A program made the translations under genes and the position numbers. 64,000 bases of DNA. Source: Roseburia inulinivorans DSM 16841 (GTDB taxonomy: Bacteria > Bacillota > Clostridia > Lachnospirales > Lachnospiraceae). The DNA is taken from positions 1 through 64,000 of the forward strand of contig NZ_ACFY01000104.1 in assembly GCF_000174195.1 (NCBI RefSeq), written 5' to 3'. Below are positions 45,308-54,504 of this stretch, one piece after another (positions within the stretch are counted from its first letter, which is position 1; every line of letters starts with the position of its first letter). Under the pieces are notes generated by a model. It was not told where the DNA came from and did not search any database. It saw only the letters and a list, made by a program, of their open reading frames with translations.

Positions 45308-46267
45308 TCATTTTACACCATGTTCGGTTTTTATCATAGTGTTTAATTCTTTTAAAAGCGTGGCTGATTTTTTTAACTGCTCCTGTTCCTCCTCATCGAG
45401 TTCGATCGGCACAACTGCCTCCACACCATCTTTTCCGACGATTGCAGGCATACTGATGACCACATCTTCCATACCATAAATTCCGTGCATCATGGAAGAC
45501 ACTGGGAGAATGGACTGCTCGTTTCTTATGATACACTCGCAGATTCTTTTTACCGCCATCGCAATTCCGTAGTAAGTTGCCTGTTTTCTCTGAATGATCT
45601 CATAGGCACTGTTTTTCACTTCCTCATAAATTTTATCCTCGGATTCCTCGTGAAAATAATGTCCGCGCATCTCACAGAACGCATCGAGCCGCACACCGGA
45701 AACGTTTGCATTTGACCAAGCTGCCAGCTCGCTGTCCCCGTGTTCACCGATGATAAACGCATGCACACTGCGGTTGTCGACCTTCAAATGTTCCCCGATC
45801 AGATATTTTAATCTTGCCGTGTCAAGCACCGTTCCAGAACCAAGCACTCTGTCCTCCGGGAAACCGGACAGTTTTAACGCTGTGTAAGTGAGAATATCCA
45901 CTGGATTTGAAACGATAAGAAGCATGCCCTCGCAGTTTCGCTTTGCGATTTCCGGGATGATTGTTTTATAAATTTCCACATTTTTGTGGATGAGATCAAG
46001 CCTCGTCTCGTCCGGCTTCTGATTTGCCCCCGCCGTAATGATGATAATCGCCGCATCGACAATGTCATCGTAAGTTCCGGCATACAGCCGGATCGGCCTT
46101 GCAAACGGAAGTCCATGTGCGATATCCATCGCCTCACCTTCCGCTTTTTCCCTGTTTACATCGATCATTACCATCTCGGAAAAAATGCCGCTCTGCATTA
46201 ATGCAAACGCAGAGGACGAACCTACAAATCCACAGCCGATCATGGCGGCTTTTCGAATATTTACCAT
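45308..46267 (-). CDS. ldh: L-lactate dehydrogenase
   Basis: The enzyme reduces pyruvate to L-lactate with NADH, regenerating NAD in fermentation. The 319-residue protein has GCGFVGSSSAFALM (NAD-binding), acidic Asp at the end of strand 2 (VMIDVNREKAEGEAMDI), the substrate-binding TRLDL arginine, the SNPVDILTY block and catalytic histidine in IIGEHGDSE. The glutamine-rich loop (GANQKPDETR) fits lactate rather than malate dehydrogenase. Confidence 0.93.
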   Translation of the reverse strand: MVNIRKAAMIGCGFVGSSSAFALMQSGIFSEMVMIDVNREKAEGEAMDIAHGLPFARPIRLYAGTYDDIVDAAIIIITAGANQKPDETRLDLIHKNVEIYKTIIPEIAKRNCEGMLLIVSNPVDILTYTALKLSGFPEDRVLGSGTVLDTARLKYLIGEHLKVDNRSVHAFIIGEHGDSELAAWSNANVSGVRLDAFCEMRGHYFHEESEDKIYEEVKNSAYEIIQRKQATYYGIAMAVKRICECIIRNEQSILPVSSMMHGIYGMEDVVISMPAIVGKDGVEAVVPIELDEEEQEQLKKSATLLKELNTMIKTEHGVK

Positions 46268-46393
46268 AATAAAATCACCTCATTTTTACACTAAATCTAC
46301 GTTCCGAACTATCACCATTGTCTCACACTATCATGCCCGATTCGGTGAATTTTATGTGTCACAACACACAGGTTTGGTATGGGTTATGACATT

Positions 46394-46407
46394 CGAACAT
46401 ATATTCG
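46394..46407. promoter_or_regulatory. LexA (SOS) box upstream of dinB
   Basis: CGAACATATATTCG differs from the Gram-positive LexA consensus palindrome CGAAC-N4-GTTCG at one position. It lies 118 bases before the dinB start and indicates damage-inducible control. Confidence 0.75.
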
Positions 46408-46524
46408 TTTTTAGTTTACAGATTTCCTCAAGTTTGCTATAATTGATGTAATGTAAAGCTCGAAACTCGTACATAATGTAGAACGCGTTTCGCACAAACC
46501 ATTATGATACCAGGAGGAATCTGT

Positions 46525-47721
46525 ATGCACTCTCTCATTTTTCATGTCGATGTGAACTCTGCCTTTTTGAGCTGGGAATCGGCGAAACGCCTGCGTGATA
46601 ACCCGGATGCACTGGATTTAAGAACCATCAACGCCGTAATCGGCGGCGATGAAAAGATGCGCCACGGAGTGGTCCTTGCAAAATCTCCTTCTGCGAAGAA
46701 ATACGGCATTATGACCGGCGAACCATTATCCCATGCCAGACAAAAATGCCCGGAACTTGTCGTTGTTCCGCCGGATCATGAACTGTACGCTGCTTCCTCC
46801 CGAAAGTTTATCGAAATTTTAGAAGAGGTTGCCCCGGTGATCGAACAGTGCAGTATTGATGAGGCTTTCTGCGATATGACCGGAACGGAAAAACTCTACG
46901 GCGATCCCATTGCTTTCGCAACAAAATTAAAAGACCGGATTTATAAGGAGCTTGGCTTTACCGTCAATATCGGTATCTCTACAAATAAGCTTTTAGCAAA
47001 GATGGCATCTGATTTTGAGAAGCCAAACCGTGTGCATACTCTTTTTCCGGAAGAGATGGCGACAAAGTTCTGGCCGCTCCCGGTGGAATCGTTATACGGC
47101 TGTGGAAAAACCACTGCAAAAAGACTGCGCTCTCTTGGAATCACAACCATCGGCGCACTTGCAAAAGCAGACCGCCAGATGTTACTCTCTAATTTTAAAT
47201 CCCAGGGCGATTATCTGTGGGAATCCGCCAATGGGATCTCCTCCTCTGCCGTGACTGCAGAATCTCCTGCCAACAAGGGTTATGGCAACTCGGTCACTCT
47301 GCCTTATGATGTCACAGATACAGAAAACGCGCACCACATTCTGTTATCTCTCTGTGAGACTGTGGGTGCGCGCATCCGTTATGATAAAGCCTACATCAGC
47401 GTGGTGCAGGTTCAGATTGTGGACAATGACTTTCATCACCGCTGTAAGCAGTTATCCCTGCCTTCTGCCACTAACGTGACCGAAAAGATTTATGAGGCAG
47501 CCTGCAATGCATTTGACCAGGGCTGGGATCACGCCCCCATCCGGCTGCTCGGTGTCTCTACGAGCAAAGCAACCGACGAAAGCTATGAGCAGTATAATCT
47601 TTTCGATCAGGATAAGTTTGAGCGGTTGTCCAAATTAAATTCTGCTATCGATAAAATCCGTGATAAGTATGGGGATGATGCAATCGTGCGTGCCTGTTTT
47701 GCGGATACGCACAAAAATTAA
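46525..47721 (+). CDS. dinB: Y-family DNA polymerase (DinB/Pol IV type)
   Basis: This translesion polymerase has about 398 residues from MHSLIFHVDVNSAF. The catalytic acidic residues are in FHVDVNSAF and SIDEAFCDMT, and the YGIMTGEPL and ASDFEKPNRVHTL blocks are present. A little-finger domain lies at about 250-350. I choose ATG 46525, which follows AGGAGG at close spacing. A LexA box upstream marks SOS control. Its stop overlaps convergently with the end of the ABC exporter gene. Confidence 0.93.
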   Translation: MHSLIFHVDVNSAFLSWESAKRLRDNPDALDLRTINAVIGGDEKMRHGVVLAKSPSAKKYGIMTGEPLSHARQKCPELVVVPPDHELYAASSRKFIEILEEVAPVIEQCSIDEAFCDMTGTEKLYGDPIAFATKLKDRIYKELGFTVNIGISTNKLLAKMASDFEKPNRVHTLFPEEMATKFWPLPVESLYGCGKTTAKRLRSLGITTIGALAKADRQMLLSNFKSQGDYLWESANGISSSAVTAESPANKGYGNSVTLPYDVTDTENAHHILLSLCETVGARIRYDKAYISVVQVQIVDNDFHHRCKQLSLPSATNVTEKIYEAACNAFDQGWDHAPIRLLGVSTSKATDESYEQYNLFDQDKFERLSKLNSAIDKIRDKYGDDAIVRACFADTHKN

Positions 47722-49571
47722 GCTACAACATCCTCAAACTGGGAATTATAAAGGTTCGCATAGAAACCTCCTGCTGCGAGAAGTTCCTCATGTCTTCCCT
47801 GCTCAATGATATCTCCATCCTTCATGACAAGAATCAAATCTGCGTCACGGATCGTGGAAAGTCTGTGTGCAATGACAAAGCTGGTTCTGCCCTTCATCAG
47901 GTTATCCATTGCCTTCTGGATCTCAATCTCGGTTCTTGTATCTACCGAAGAAGTTGCCTCATCTAAAATCAGGATCTTATTGTCTGCAAGGATTGCTCGC
48001 GCAATGGTCAGAAGCTGTTTCTGTCCCTGCGATACATTGCTTGCATCCTCGTTTAATTCCATCTGGTAACCACCCGGCAGCGTCTTGATGAAATGATCTG
48101 CTCTCGCTGCCTTCGCTGCCGCGATCACTTCCTCATCCGTTGCATCCAGCCGGCCGTACCGGATATTTTCCATGATTGTTCCCTTGAACAGCCAGGTATC
48201 CTGCAATACCATTCCGAATGCATCACGCAGTTCCCTGCGGTTGAAATCCTTGATATTATGTCCATCAAGACAGATTGCTCCGCTGTTTACATCATAGAAA
48301 CGCATAAGCAGTTTTACCATCGTCGTTTTTCCGGCTCCGGTTGGTCCTACGATTGCGATTTTCTGTCCCGGTTTTACGCTGGCACTGAAATCATTGATGA
48401 TGATCTGCTCTGGATTGTATCCAAAATGGACATGATCAAATGTCACTGCACCTGTAATTTTCGAAACATCCGCCGGATGTTCTACAATCTGCTCTTCTTC
48501 CTCTTCCTCCAAAAACTCAAATACACGCTCGGATGCTGCAGACATAGACTGTACCTGATTGATCACCTGCGCGATCTGCTGGATCGGCTGTGTGAAGTTT
48601 TTCACATACTGGATGAACGCCTGGATATCACCGATTGTGATCGTGCCACGGATTGCAAGCAGTCCACCTGTCAGGGCAACACAGGCATAACCTAAGTTTC
48701 CGACAAACATCATGATTGGCTGCATCATACCGGACAAAAACTGTGATTTCCATGCGGAATCATAGAGAATATCATTCGTTTTCTCAAACTCTTCAATCGT
48801 ATCTTTCTCGCGGTTAAATGCCTTGATGACAAGGTGACCACCGTATACCTCTTCCACCTGTCCATTGATGTGTCCTAAATACTCCTGCTGCGCACGGAAA
48901 TATTTCTGCGATTTTTTTGTCACAAATCCAATCAGTCCCATGGAGATTGGTAAGATCACAAGTGCAATAAGTGTCATAAGCGGTGAAATACTGAGCATCA
49001 TCACAAGCACGCCGATCAGTGTTGCAACGGATGTAATGATCGTGGTAATACTCTGGTTCAGTCCCTGTCCCAACGTATCTACATCGTTGGTGATACGGGA
49101 CAATACCTCGCCGTAAGTACGGCTCTCGAAGTATTTCATCGGCATGCGGTTGATTTTTTCTGAGATTTCTTTTCTGAGCTGGTAGCACACTTTCTGTGTG
49201 ATCCCGGTCATGATCCATCCCTGGATAAAGTTGAAAACCGCACTGCACAGATACAGACCAAGCACAAACAAAAGAATGCTTCCAATCTTTCCAAAATCAA
49301 TGCTTCCGGTTCCCTGAATTTTCGCCATCAGACCTTCCGATAATGCAGTGGTCGCTTTTCCTAAAATTTTCGGTCCTGCAACATTAAATATGGTAGAACA
49401 TGCTGCAAAAAACATGACAACAAAAATTGCAGCTTTGTATTTTCCGATATAGCTCATCAGCTTTTTGATGGATTTTTTGAAGTCCTTCGGTTTCTCGCCC
49501 GGCTGCATGCCATGTCCCATCGGTCCTCTTCTCCGTGGCTGATGTGTTTTAACTTCCTGTTCTCTACTCAT
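47718..49571 (-). CDS. ABC exporter, fused permease-ATPase, second subunit
   Basis: The 617-residue protein has a six-helix exporter domain (about residues 45-340) and a nucleotide-binding domain: Walker A GPTGAGKT, signature NVSQGQKQL, Walker B ILILDEATSSVDTRTE, H-loop IAHRLSTIRD. The signature begins NVSQGQ rather than LSGGQ. It overlaps the preceding ABC gene by 8 bases, so the two probably form a heterodimer, as in BmrCD/LmrCD-type multidrug exporters. The substrate is unknown; the MarR gene upstream suggests a drug or toxic-compound response. Confidence 0.9.
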   Translation of the reverse strand: MSREQEVKTHQPRRRGPMGHGMQPGEKPKDFKKSIKKLMSYIGKYKAAIFVVMFFAACSTIFNVAGPKILGKATTALSEGLMAKIQGTGSIDFGKIGSILLFVLGLYLCSAVFNFIQGWIMTGITQKVCYQLRKEISEKINRMPMKYFESRTYGEVLSRITNDVDTLGQGLNQSITTIITSVATLIGVLVMMLSISPLMTLIALVILPISMGLIGFVTKKSQKYFRAQQEYLGHINGQVEEVYGGHLVIKAFNREKDTIEEFEKTNDILYDSAWKSQFLSGMMQPIMMFVGNLGYACVALTGGLLAIRGTITIGDIQAFIQYVKNFTQPIQQIAQVINQVQSMSAASERVFEFLEEEEEEQIVEHPADVSKITGAVTFDHVHFGYNPEQIIINDFSASVKPGQKIAIVGPTGAGKTTMVKLLMRFYDVNSGAICLDGHNIKDFNRRELRDAFGMVLQDTWLFKGTIMENIRYGRLDATDEEVIAAAKAARADHFIKTLPGGYQMELNEDASNVSQGQKQLLTIARAILADNKILILDEATSSVDTRTEIEIQKAMDNLMKGRTSFVIAHRLSTIRDADLILVMKDGDIIEQGRHEELLAAGGFYANLYNSQFEDVVA

Positions 49572-51732
49572 TCAAAGCCACCTCACTTTCCTCAAGTCCA
49601 AGTTCTTTCGCGGATAACTGTGATTTTGCAATCTGCCGGTAAACTTCGCATGATTTTAACAGTTCTTCATGTGTACCCTTGCCGACAATTTTTCCGTCAT
49701 CGAGCACTAAAATCTGCTCTGCATGTAAAATGGTACTGATACGCTGTGCCACGATGATCACAGTACTGTCTTTTACATTCTCAGCAAGCGCTTTTCGCAG
49801 TGCCGCGTCTGTCTTTAAATCGAGCGCCGAGAAACTGTCATCGAAAATAAAGATTTTCGGATCTTTTGCAATCGCCCTTGCAATCGCAAGACGCTGTTTC
49901 TGTCCACCGGAAACATTGCTTCCGCCCTGCGCGATTGCACTCTCATACTTGTCATCCTTCGCCTCGATAAACTCTGTTGCCTGTGCAATCTCTGCCGCTT
50001 TCTTAATCTCCTCGTCTGTCGCATCATCTTTTCCAAAACGAAGATTCGAAGCGATCGTTCCGGAGAATAAAACACCTTTCTGTGGAACGAAACCAATCTC
50101 ATCACGAAGATCAGACATCGTAATGTTACGGATATCTTTTCCATCGAGTGTAATACTTCCGTCTGTCACATCATATAAACGCGGGATCAGATTGACCAGT
50201 GTGGATTTGCCACATCCGGTGCTTCCAATGATCGCAGTGGTCTGTCCCGGTTCCGCTGTAAAATCAATGTCATGAAGCACATCTTCCTCCGCACCCGGAT
50301 ATTTGAAATTCACATGGGAGAATTTCACAACTCCATTGTGTGTTGTCACTTTTTCCGGCTCTTTTGCGTCATGGATCGAGGATTCTGTCTGAATGACCTC
50401 ATCAATACGGTCTGCTGCAACGGCTGCACGAGGAAGCATGATCGACATCATCGTGAGCATTAAGAATGACATAACGATCATCATCGAATAAGTGATAAAC
50501 GCTGTCATTGCGCCGACCTGCATCGTTCCTGCATCAATTTTGTGGGCACCCACCCAAACGATACCAACGGAAAGAACATTCATGATCATCATCATTCCCG
50601 GCATCATAAAAGTCATGACACGGTTGGTAAACAGCATTGTTTTTGTCAGGTCTTTGTTTGCCACATCAAAACGTTCTTCCTCTTTTTTCTCCCTGCCGAA
50701 AGCACGGATGACCGAAAGACCGGTCAGAATCTCTCTGGATACCAGATTGATATTATCCACCAGCTTCTGCATCAACTGGAACTTTGGCATGGCAACTGCC
50801 ATCAGCACCATCACATAACCAAGGATCACAAGGATCGCAAGGACAATGATCCATCCCATTCCGGCTCCGGTCTGCACGACTTTTAACACACCGCCAATGC
50901 CTAAGATCGGTGCATACGCTACCATACGAAGCAGCATAACCGAAACCATCTGGATCTGCTGGATATCATTCGTGCTTCTTGTAATCAGGGAAGCTGTGGA
51001 AAATTTATCCATCTCCGCATTAGAAAATCCAACAACCTGTTTAAATACTTTCTCTCTTAATGTTCTTCCGATGCCTGCACCGACACGGGAGGCAAAGAAG
51101 CCCACTAAAACCGTCACGATTCCGATCATCAGCGCCATGCCGACCATTTTCAGTCCGGCTGTGACAAGATAACTTTTCTGAATCTTTTCCACGTCAATTC
51201 CTGCCGCTTTATCGCAGGATACCGCATAGGCTGCGCCCATGGATTTCACAAGGGAACTTCCCATTGTATCAATGGTCTCTTCCATGCTGTCTCTCATGGA
51301 AAGTAAGGTGTCTTTTTCCAGAGTACCGGCATCTGCCCCGGTCGGTTTTGCAACATGCTCTTTTACTGCAGAGTCTTCCATCGCACTCATCTGATAATTC
51401 ATAATGAGCGGAACTGCCAGTGTGTCATCGATCTCGTTTAATTCTGATCTGGATGTCACCTGCAGCCGGTAAATATCACCGTCTTTCTCATAGATACTCT
51501 CCCAGAGATCTGCCTCCTCATCCGTCATGAATAACTCTGCCGTTTCAAACTCATCCGCAGTCAATGCCTCCGGCACTACATGTTCCACACCATAGTTCTG
51601 GATACCAACATCAATGATATCCGATGTGTAAGACGGTAGTGACAGATCACACCATGCCTGCACAAAGAGTAACGCAATGATAATCACAATTGATTTCCAA
51701 TATGGAATCATATTTTTAAAAATCTTACTCAT
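49564..51732 (-). CDS. ABC exporter, fused permease-ATPase, first subunit
   Basis: This partner subunit has a large extracellular insertion after the first membrane helix (about residues 30-170, rich in Glu/Asp), then five more helices. The nucleotide-binding domain has GSTGCGKS, NVSGGQKQR and IFIFDDSFSALDLKTD. The Walker B end is DD rather than DE, typical of the degenerate subunit in heterodimeric exporters. I start at MSKIFKNMIPYW (51732), which overlaps the marR stop by 8 bases. The reading from 51789 is inside marR. Confidence 0.9.
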   Translation of the reverse strand: MSKIFKNMIPYWKSIVIIIALLFVQAWCDLSLPSYTSDIIDVGIQNYGVEHVVPEALTADEFETAELFMTDEEADLWESIYEKDGDIYRLQVTSRSELNEIDDTLAVPLIMNYQMSAMEDSAVKEHVAKPTGADAGTLEKDTLLSMRDSMEETIDTMGSSLVKSMGAAYAVSCDKAAGIDVEKIQKSYLVTAGLKMVGMALMIGIVTVLVGFFASRVGAGIGRTLREKVFKQVVGFSNAEMDKFSTASLITRSTNDIQQIQMVSVMLLRMVAYAPILGIGGVLKVVQTGAGMGWIIVLAILVILGYVMVLMAVAMPKFQLMQKLVDNINLVSREILTGLSVIRAFGREKKEEERFDVANKDLTKTMLFTNRVMTFMMPGMMMIMNVLSVGIVWVGAHKIDAGTMQVGAMTAFITYSMMIVMSFLMLTMMSIMLPRAAVAADRIDEVIQTESSIHDAKEPEKVTTHNGVVKFSHVNFKYPGAEEDVLHDIDFTAEPGQTTAIIGSTGCGKSTLVNLIPRLYDVTDGSITLDGKDIRNITMSDLRDEIGFVPQKGVLFSGTIASNLRFGKDDATDEEIKKAAEIAQATEFIEAKDDKYESAIAQGGSNVSGGQKQRLAIARAIAKDPKIFIFDDSFSALDLKTDAALRKALAENVKDSTVIIVAQRISTILHAEQILVLDDGKIVGKGTHEELLKSCEVYRQIAKSQLSAKELGLEESEVALNE

Positions 51733-52195
51733 GTTCCCTTTCCTTTCTTCTGCCTTGCCCTTTTCTAGCTTCAATCTCTTTTTCCGCAATATGATAAATG
51801 TTATCCAAATAAGAAATCAGGCGTTTCATATCTGCCTCATCCACCTGTGACATCACTGACTTTCCAAAATCCGACATTGTCTGCCTTGCTTCCTCTGTCA
51901 GTTGTCTTCCTGCTTCCGTCAGTTCCACATAGGTGTTGCGCCTGTCATTTTTGTTGACATTCCGCTCGACGTATCCACGCTCCTCTAACCCTTTTAACGT
52001 TCTGGAAATTGCCGGAGGCAGCATCTTTGCCCGCGCAGCCAGTTCCGAAATCGTAATCTGACCGTTCTCTCCTTTATCCATGATCGTACACAGCACAAAA
52101 TAGTCTGTCTTACACACTTCTGGAAACATCTCGGAAAACTTCAGCTTTCGGAATTGATTCATCGACCGAAAAAGTTCTTCATATAATTTATCCAT
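51725..52195 (-). CDS. MarR-family transcriptional regulator
   Basis: The 156-residue protein has the winged helix of MarR (ITISELAARAKMLPPAISRTL, about residues 55-75, and NDRRNTYVELTEAG for the wing) between dimerisation helices. It is the first gene of a three-gene operon with the two ABC exporter subunits and should repress it in the absence of ligand. A long inverted repeat lies at its promoter. The ligand is unknown. Confidence 0.9.
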   Translation of the reverse strand: MDKLYEELFRSMNQFRKLKFSEMFPEVCKTDYFVLCTIMDKGENGQITISELAARAKMLPPAISRTLKGLEERGYVERNVNKNDRRNTYVELTEAGRQLTEEARQTMSDFGKSVMSQVDEADMKRLISYLDNIYHIAEKEIEARKGQGRRKEREHE

Positions 52196-52211
52196 AATTC
52201 ACTCACCGTCC

Positions 52212-52256
52212 GTTATTAGTTAACATTGTTATGTATTAAACGCGTTAAATAATAAC
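52212..52256. promoter_or_regulatory. Candidate MarR operator
   Basis: GTTATTAGTTAAC (52212-52224) and GTTAAATAATAAC (52244-52256) form an inverted repeat with 12 of 13 positions matching, centred 39 bases upstream of the marR start. A nested palindrome AACGCGTT lies at the right arm. Confidence 0.6.
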
Positions 52257-52377
52257 ACAGGCAAATATCTGTGTCAAGATATCTGTCGGTGTTTATAATA
52301 ATTTTATAATTTGGTAATTATGAAGCGCCAAGGCAATTCATAAATTTGCAAAACCTGTTGGCGCGAATGAGCGCATT

Positions 52378-53127
52378 TTACATAATTTTATGGATTCTCT
52401 CCAAAATGTCCGCTACCTCGTGCATCTCCATCTGTCCCGGTGCGCTCGCCTTTTTGTGTGCCGCAAAGGTAATGGCAGAACCAAAGCTCTCGCCGCACAG
52501 CCTGCTGATCATTCCCATCTTTCCCATGGACATTGTGATGACCGGTGTGTCCGGATTCTCTTCCTTGAACTCATACGTCACAGATAAAAGTTTTAAAACA
52601 TCCTCCATATTCTGTGGCATAACTGCAAGTTTTACAATATCTGCACCTCCTGCACACATCTGTTCTAACAGCATCTTCATAACTTCTCTGTCCGGCGTCT
52701 CATAAAAATCATGGTGGGAGGCAATGACCTTCAAGCCCTGCTTATGAAGCTTTCTGATTTTTCTTGCCGGATGCTCCTCCTCAAAAAATTCCAGATCAAG
52801 CAGATCCACGCATCCTGACTCTGCCGCAAGATCATGAAGGTCGTTCAGTTCATCCGGTGCGAGTTCTCCCATACCGCCCTGTTTTTTGGTTCGGAATGTA
52901 TATAAGAAGATCTTCTCTTTCATGCACTCTGCCGCAGCCGCAAACACTTCGCGCACTGCGTTGTAATTCTTATAATCCACGAAAGTATCTATTCGCCATT
53001 CCACTATATCTGCTTCACTTTTTGCAAGTGTCCGTAATTCGTCTATGATCTCTTCTTTATTGCTTTCCATAACCGGAACGCATAAAAGTGGTTTTCCTGT
53101 TCCAATTGTTTTTCCTTTAATCTCCAT
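52378..53127 (-). CDS. aroD: 3-dehydroquinate dehydratase, type I
   Basis: The enzyme dehydrates 3-dehydroquinate to 3-dehydroshikimate in the shikimate pathway. The 249-residue protein has DIVEWRIDTF (substrate-binding Arg), catalytic histidine in VIASHHDF and the Schiff-base lysine in DIVKLAVMPQN. The end has SFGSAITFAAHKKASAPGQM. It diverges from the DAHP synthase gene, which feeds the same pathway. Confidence 0.95.
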   Translation of the reverse strand: MEIKGKTIGTGKPLLCVPVMESNKEEIIDELRTLAKSEADIVEWRIDTFVDYKNYNAVREVFAAAAECMKEKIFLYTFRTKKQGGMGELAPDELNDLHDLAAESGCVDLLDLEFFEEEHPARKIRKLHKQGLKVIASHHDFYETPDREVMKMLLEQMCAGGADIVKLAVMPQNMEDVLKLLSVTYEFKEENPDTPVITMSMGKMGMISRLCGESFGSAITFAAHKKASAPGQMEMHEVADILERIHKIM

Positions 53128-53293
53128 ATGCCTGTCCTGCTCCTTTTCTGTCCATCCTAAACCGGATTTGCGAAACTCTGCCTGATTTATGTTCCACGAT
53201 CATTTCTATTTTAAAACACCAGACTCTAATATTCAATGCATGCAATATAAATAGTATTCATGGAGACTATAAAAAATTGGAACATCTGTGAAT

Positions 53294-53322
53294 TTGACAA
53301 TTTATTCACAATCTATTAGAAT
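53294..53322 (+). promoter_or_regulatory. Promoter of the DAHP synthase gene
   Basis: TTGACA (53294-53299), a 17-base spacer and TAGAAT (53317-53322) form a near-consensus promoter. Transcription would start near 53329, 30 bases before the start codon, which leaves no room for an attenuator. Confidence 0.75.
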
Positions 53323-53357
53323 GACTGTTAGTATAACCTATTAAAGGAGAATTTCAC

Positions 53358-54388
53358 ATGAGTTTCACATTTTTAAACGAATTACCTTCTCCTGCCCAGA
53401 TCCAAGAAAGATATCCTCTGTCAGAGAAACTGCAGGAGTTAAAAAACAGCGTGACGCAGAGATCAGCAATGTGATCAAAGGTCTTGACAACCGTTTTCTT
53501 GTCATCATCGGGCCGTGTTCTGCAGACAACGAAGATTCTGTATGCGATTATGTCAGCCGTCTCACTTCCATCCAGGAAGATGTCAAAGACAAGCTGATCA
53601 TCATCCCGCGTGTGTATACAAATAAACCACGTACCACCGGCGAAGGCTACAAGGGAATCGCTTCCCAGCCTGACCCTGAAAAAGCACCGGATATGGTGGA
53701 AGGTCTGATCGCCATGCGCAAAATGCACATCCGTGCCATTGAAGAAAGCGGTCTCACCTGTGCAGACGAAATGCTTTATCCGGAAAACTGGGGATATGTA
53801 GAAGACCTGCTCTCCTACGTTGCGATCGGTGCACGTTCGGTTGAAGACCAGCAGCACCGTCTTACCGTCAGCGGTTTTGATGTTGCATCCGGAATGAAAA
53901 ATCCAACCAGCGGTGACTTTGCCGTTATGCTCAACTCCGTTTATGCTGCCCAGCATCCACACCATTTTGTTTACCGTGGCTATGAAGTGGAGACAACCGG
54001 AAATCCATTAACCCACGTTGTACTCCGCGGTGCCGTCAGCAAACACGGCAACAGCACGCAGAACTATCACTATGAGGATCTGATCCGTCTCTGCGATATG
54101 TATGCCAAAATGGATCTTGTGAACCCGGCTGCCATTATTGATGCAAACCACTCCAATTCCGGCAAACAGTTCAAAGAACAGATCCGTATTGTCAAGGAAG
54201 TCATGCATAACCGTCAGTTATCGCAAGACATCCATAACATGGTAAAAGGTGTGATGATCGAGAGTTATATCGAAGAGGGTTCTCAGAAGATCCACGACCA
54301 TATTTATGGAAAATCTATCACAGATCCCTGCCTTGGATGGGAAGATTCCAGAAAACTGATTTATGATATTGCGGAGATGTGTAAATAA
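53358..54388 (+). pseudogene. aroF: DAHP synthase (class I), interrupted by a one-base frameshift
   Basis: The enzyme joins phosphoenolpyruvate and erythrose 4-phosphate to start the shikimate pathway. The first 37 codons, from MSFTFLNELPSPAQIQ, are in one frame. The rest (GLDNRFLVIIGPCSADNEDS, KPRTTGEGYKG, HRLTVSGFDVASGMKNPTSG, DANHSNSGKQ, ESYIEEGSQKI) is in another. An A6 run at 53441-53446 with one more A would give LKKQRDAEISNVIKGLDN and a normal protein of about 343 residues. Catalytic and metal residues are intact. With the neighbouring aroD, it is a biosynthetic gene that one expects to be functional. Confidence 0.9.
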
Positions 54389-54420
54389 AACATCGCTTTT
54401 TATTTTGTTCTATAGTAAAA

Positions 54421-54460
54421 AAGTCTGCCGACAGGTACTACCTGCCAGCAGACTTTTTTC
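54421..54460. terminator. Bidirectional terminator between the DAHP synthase and DUF5692-like genes
   Basis: AAGTCTGC (54421-54428) and GCAGACTT (54448-54455), with an inner CAGG/CCTG stem, are flanked by A and T runs on the two sides. It serves both convergent genes. Confidence 0.85.
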
Positions 54461-54504
54461 ATACACCTTACAGTGCTCATTTTTCATTACAGATCTGATG
54501 AAGA

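Noticed and set aside
46268..46393. Possible Rex operator upstream of ldh
   Set aside because: TTGTGA and TTCAC half-sites occur but with wrong spacing for the Rex palindrome.
53354..53965. A 203-residue minus-strand open frame opposite the DAHP synthase gene
   Set aside because: It mirrors conserved DAHP synthase codons; no family motif or start context.
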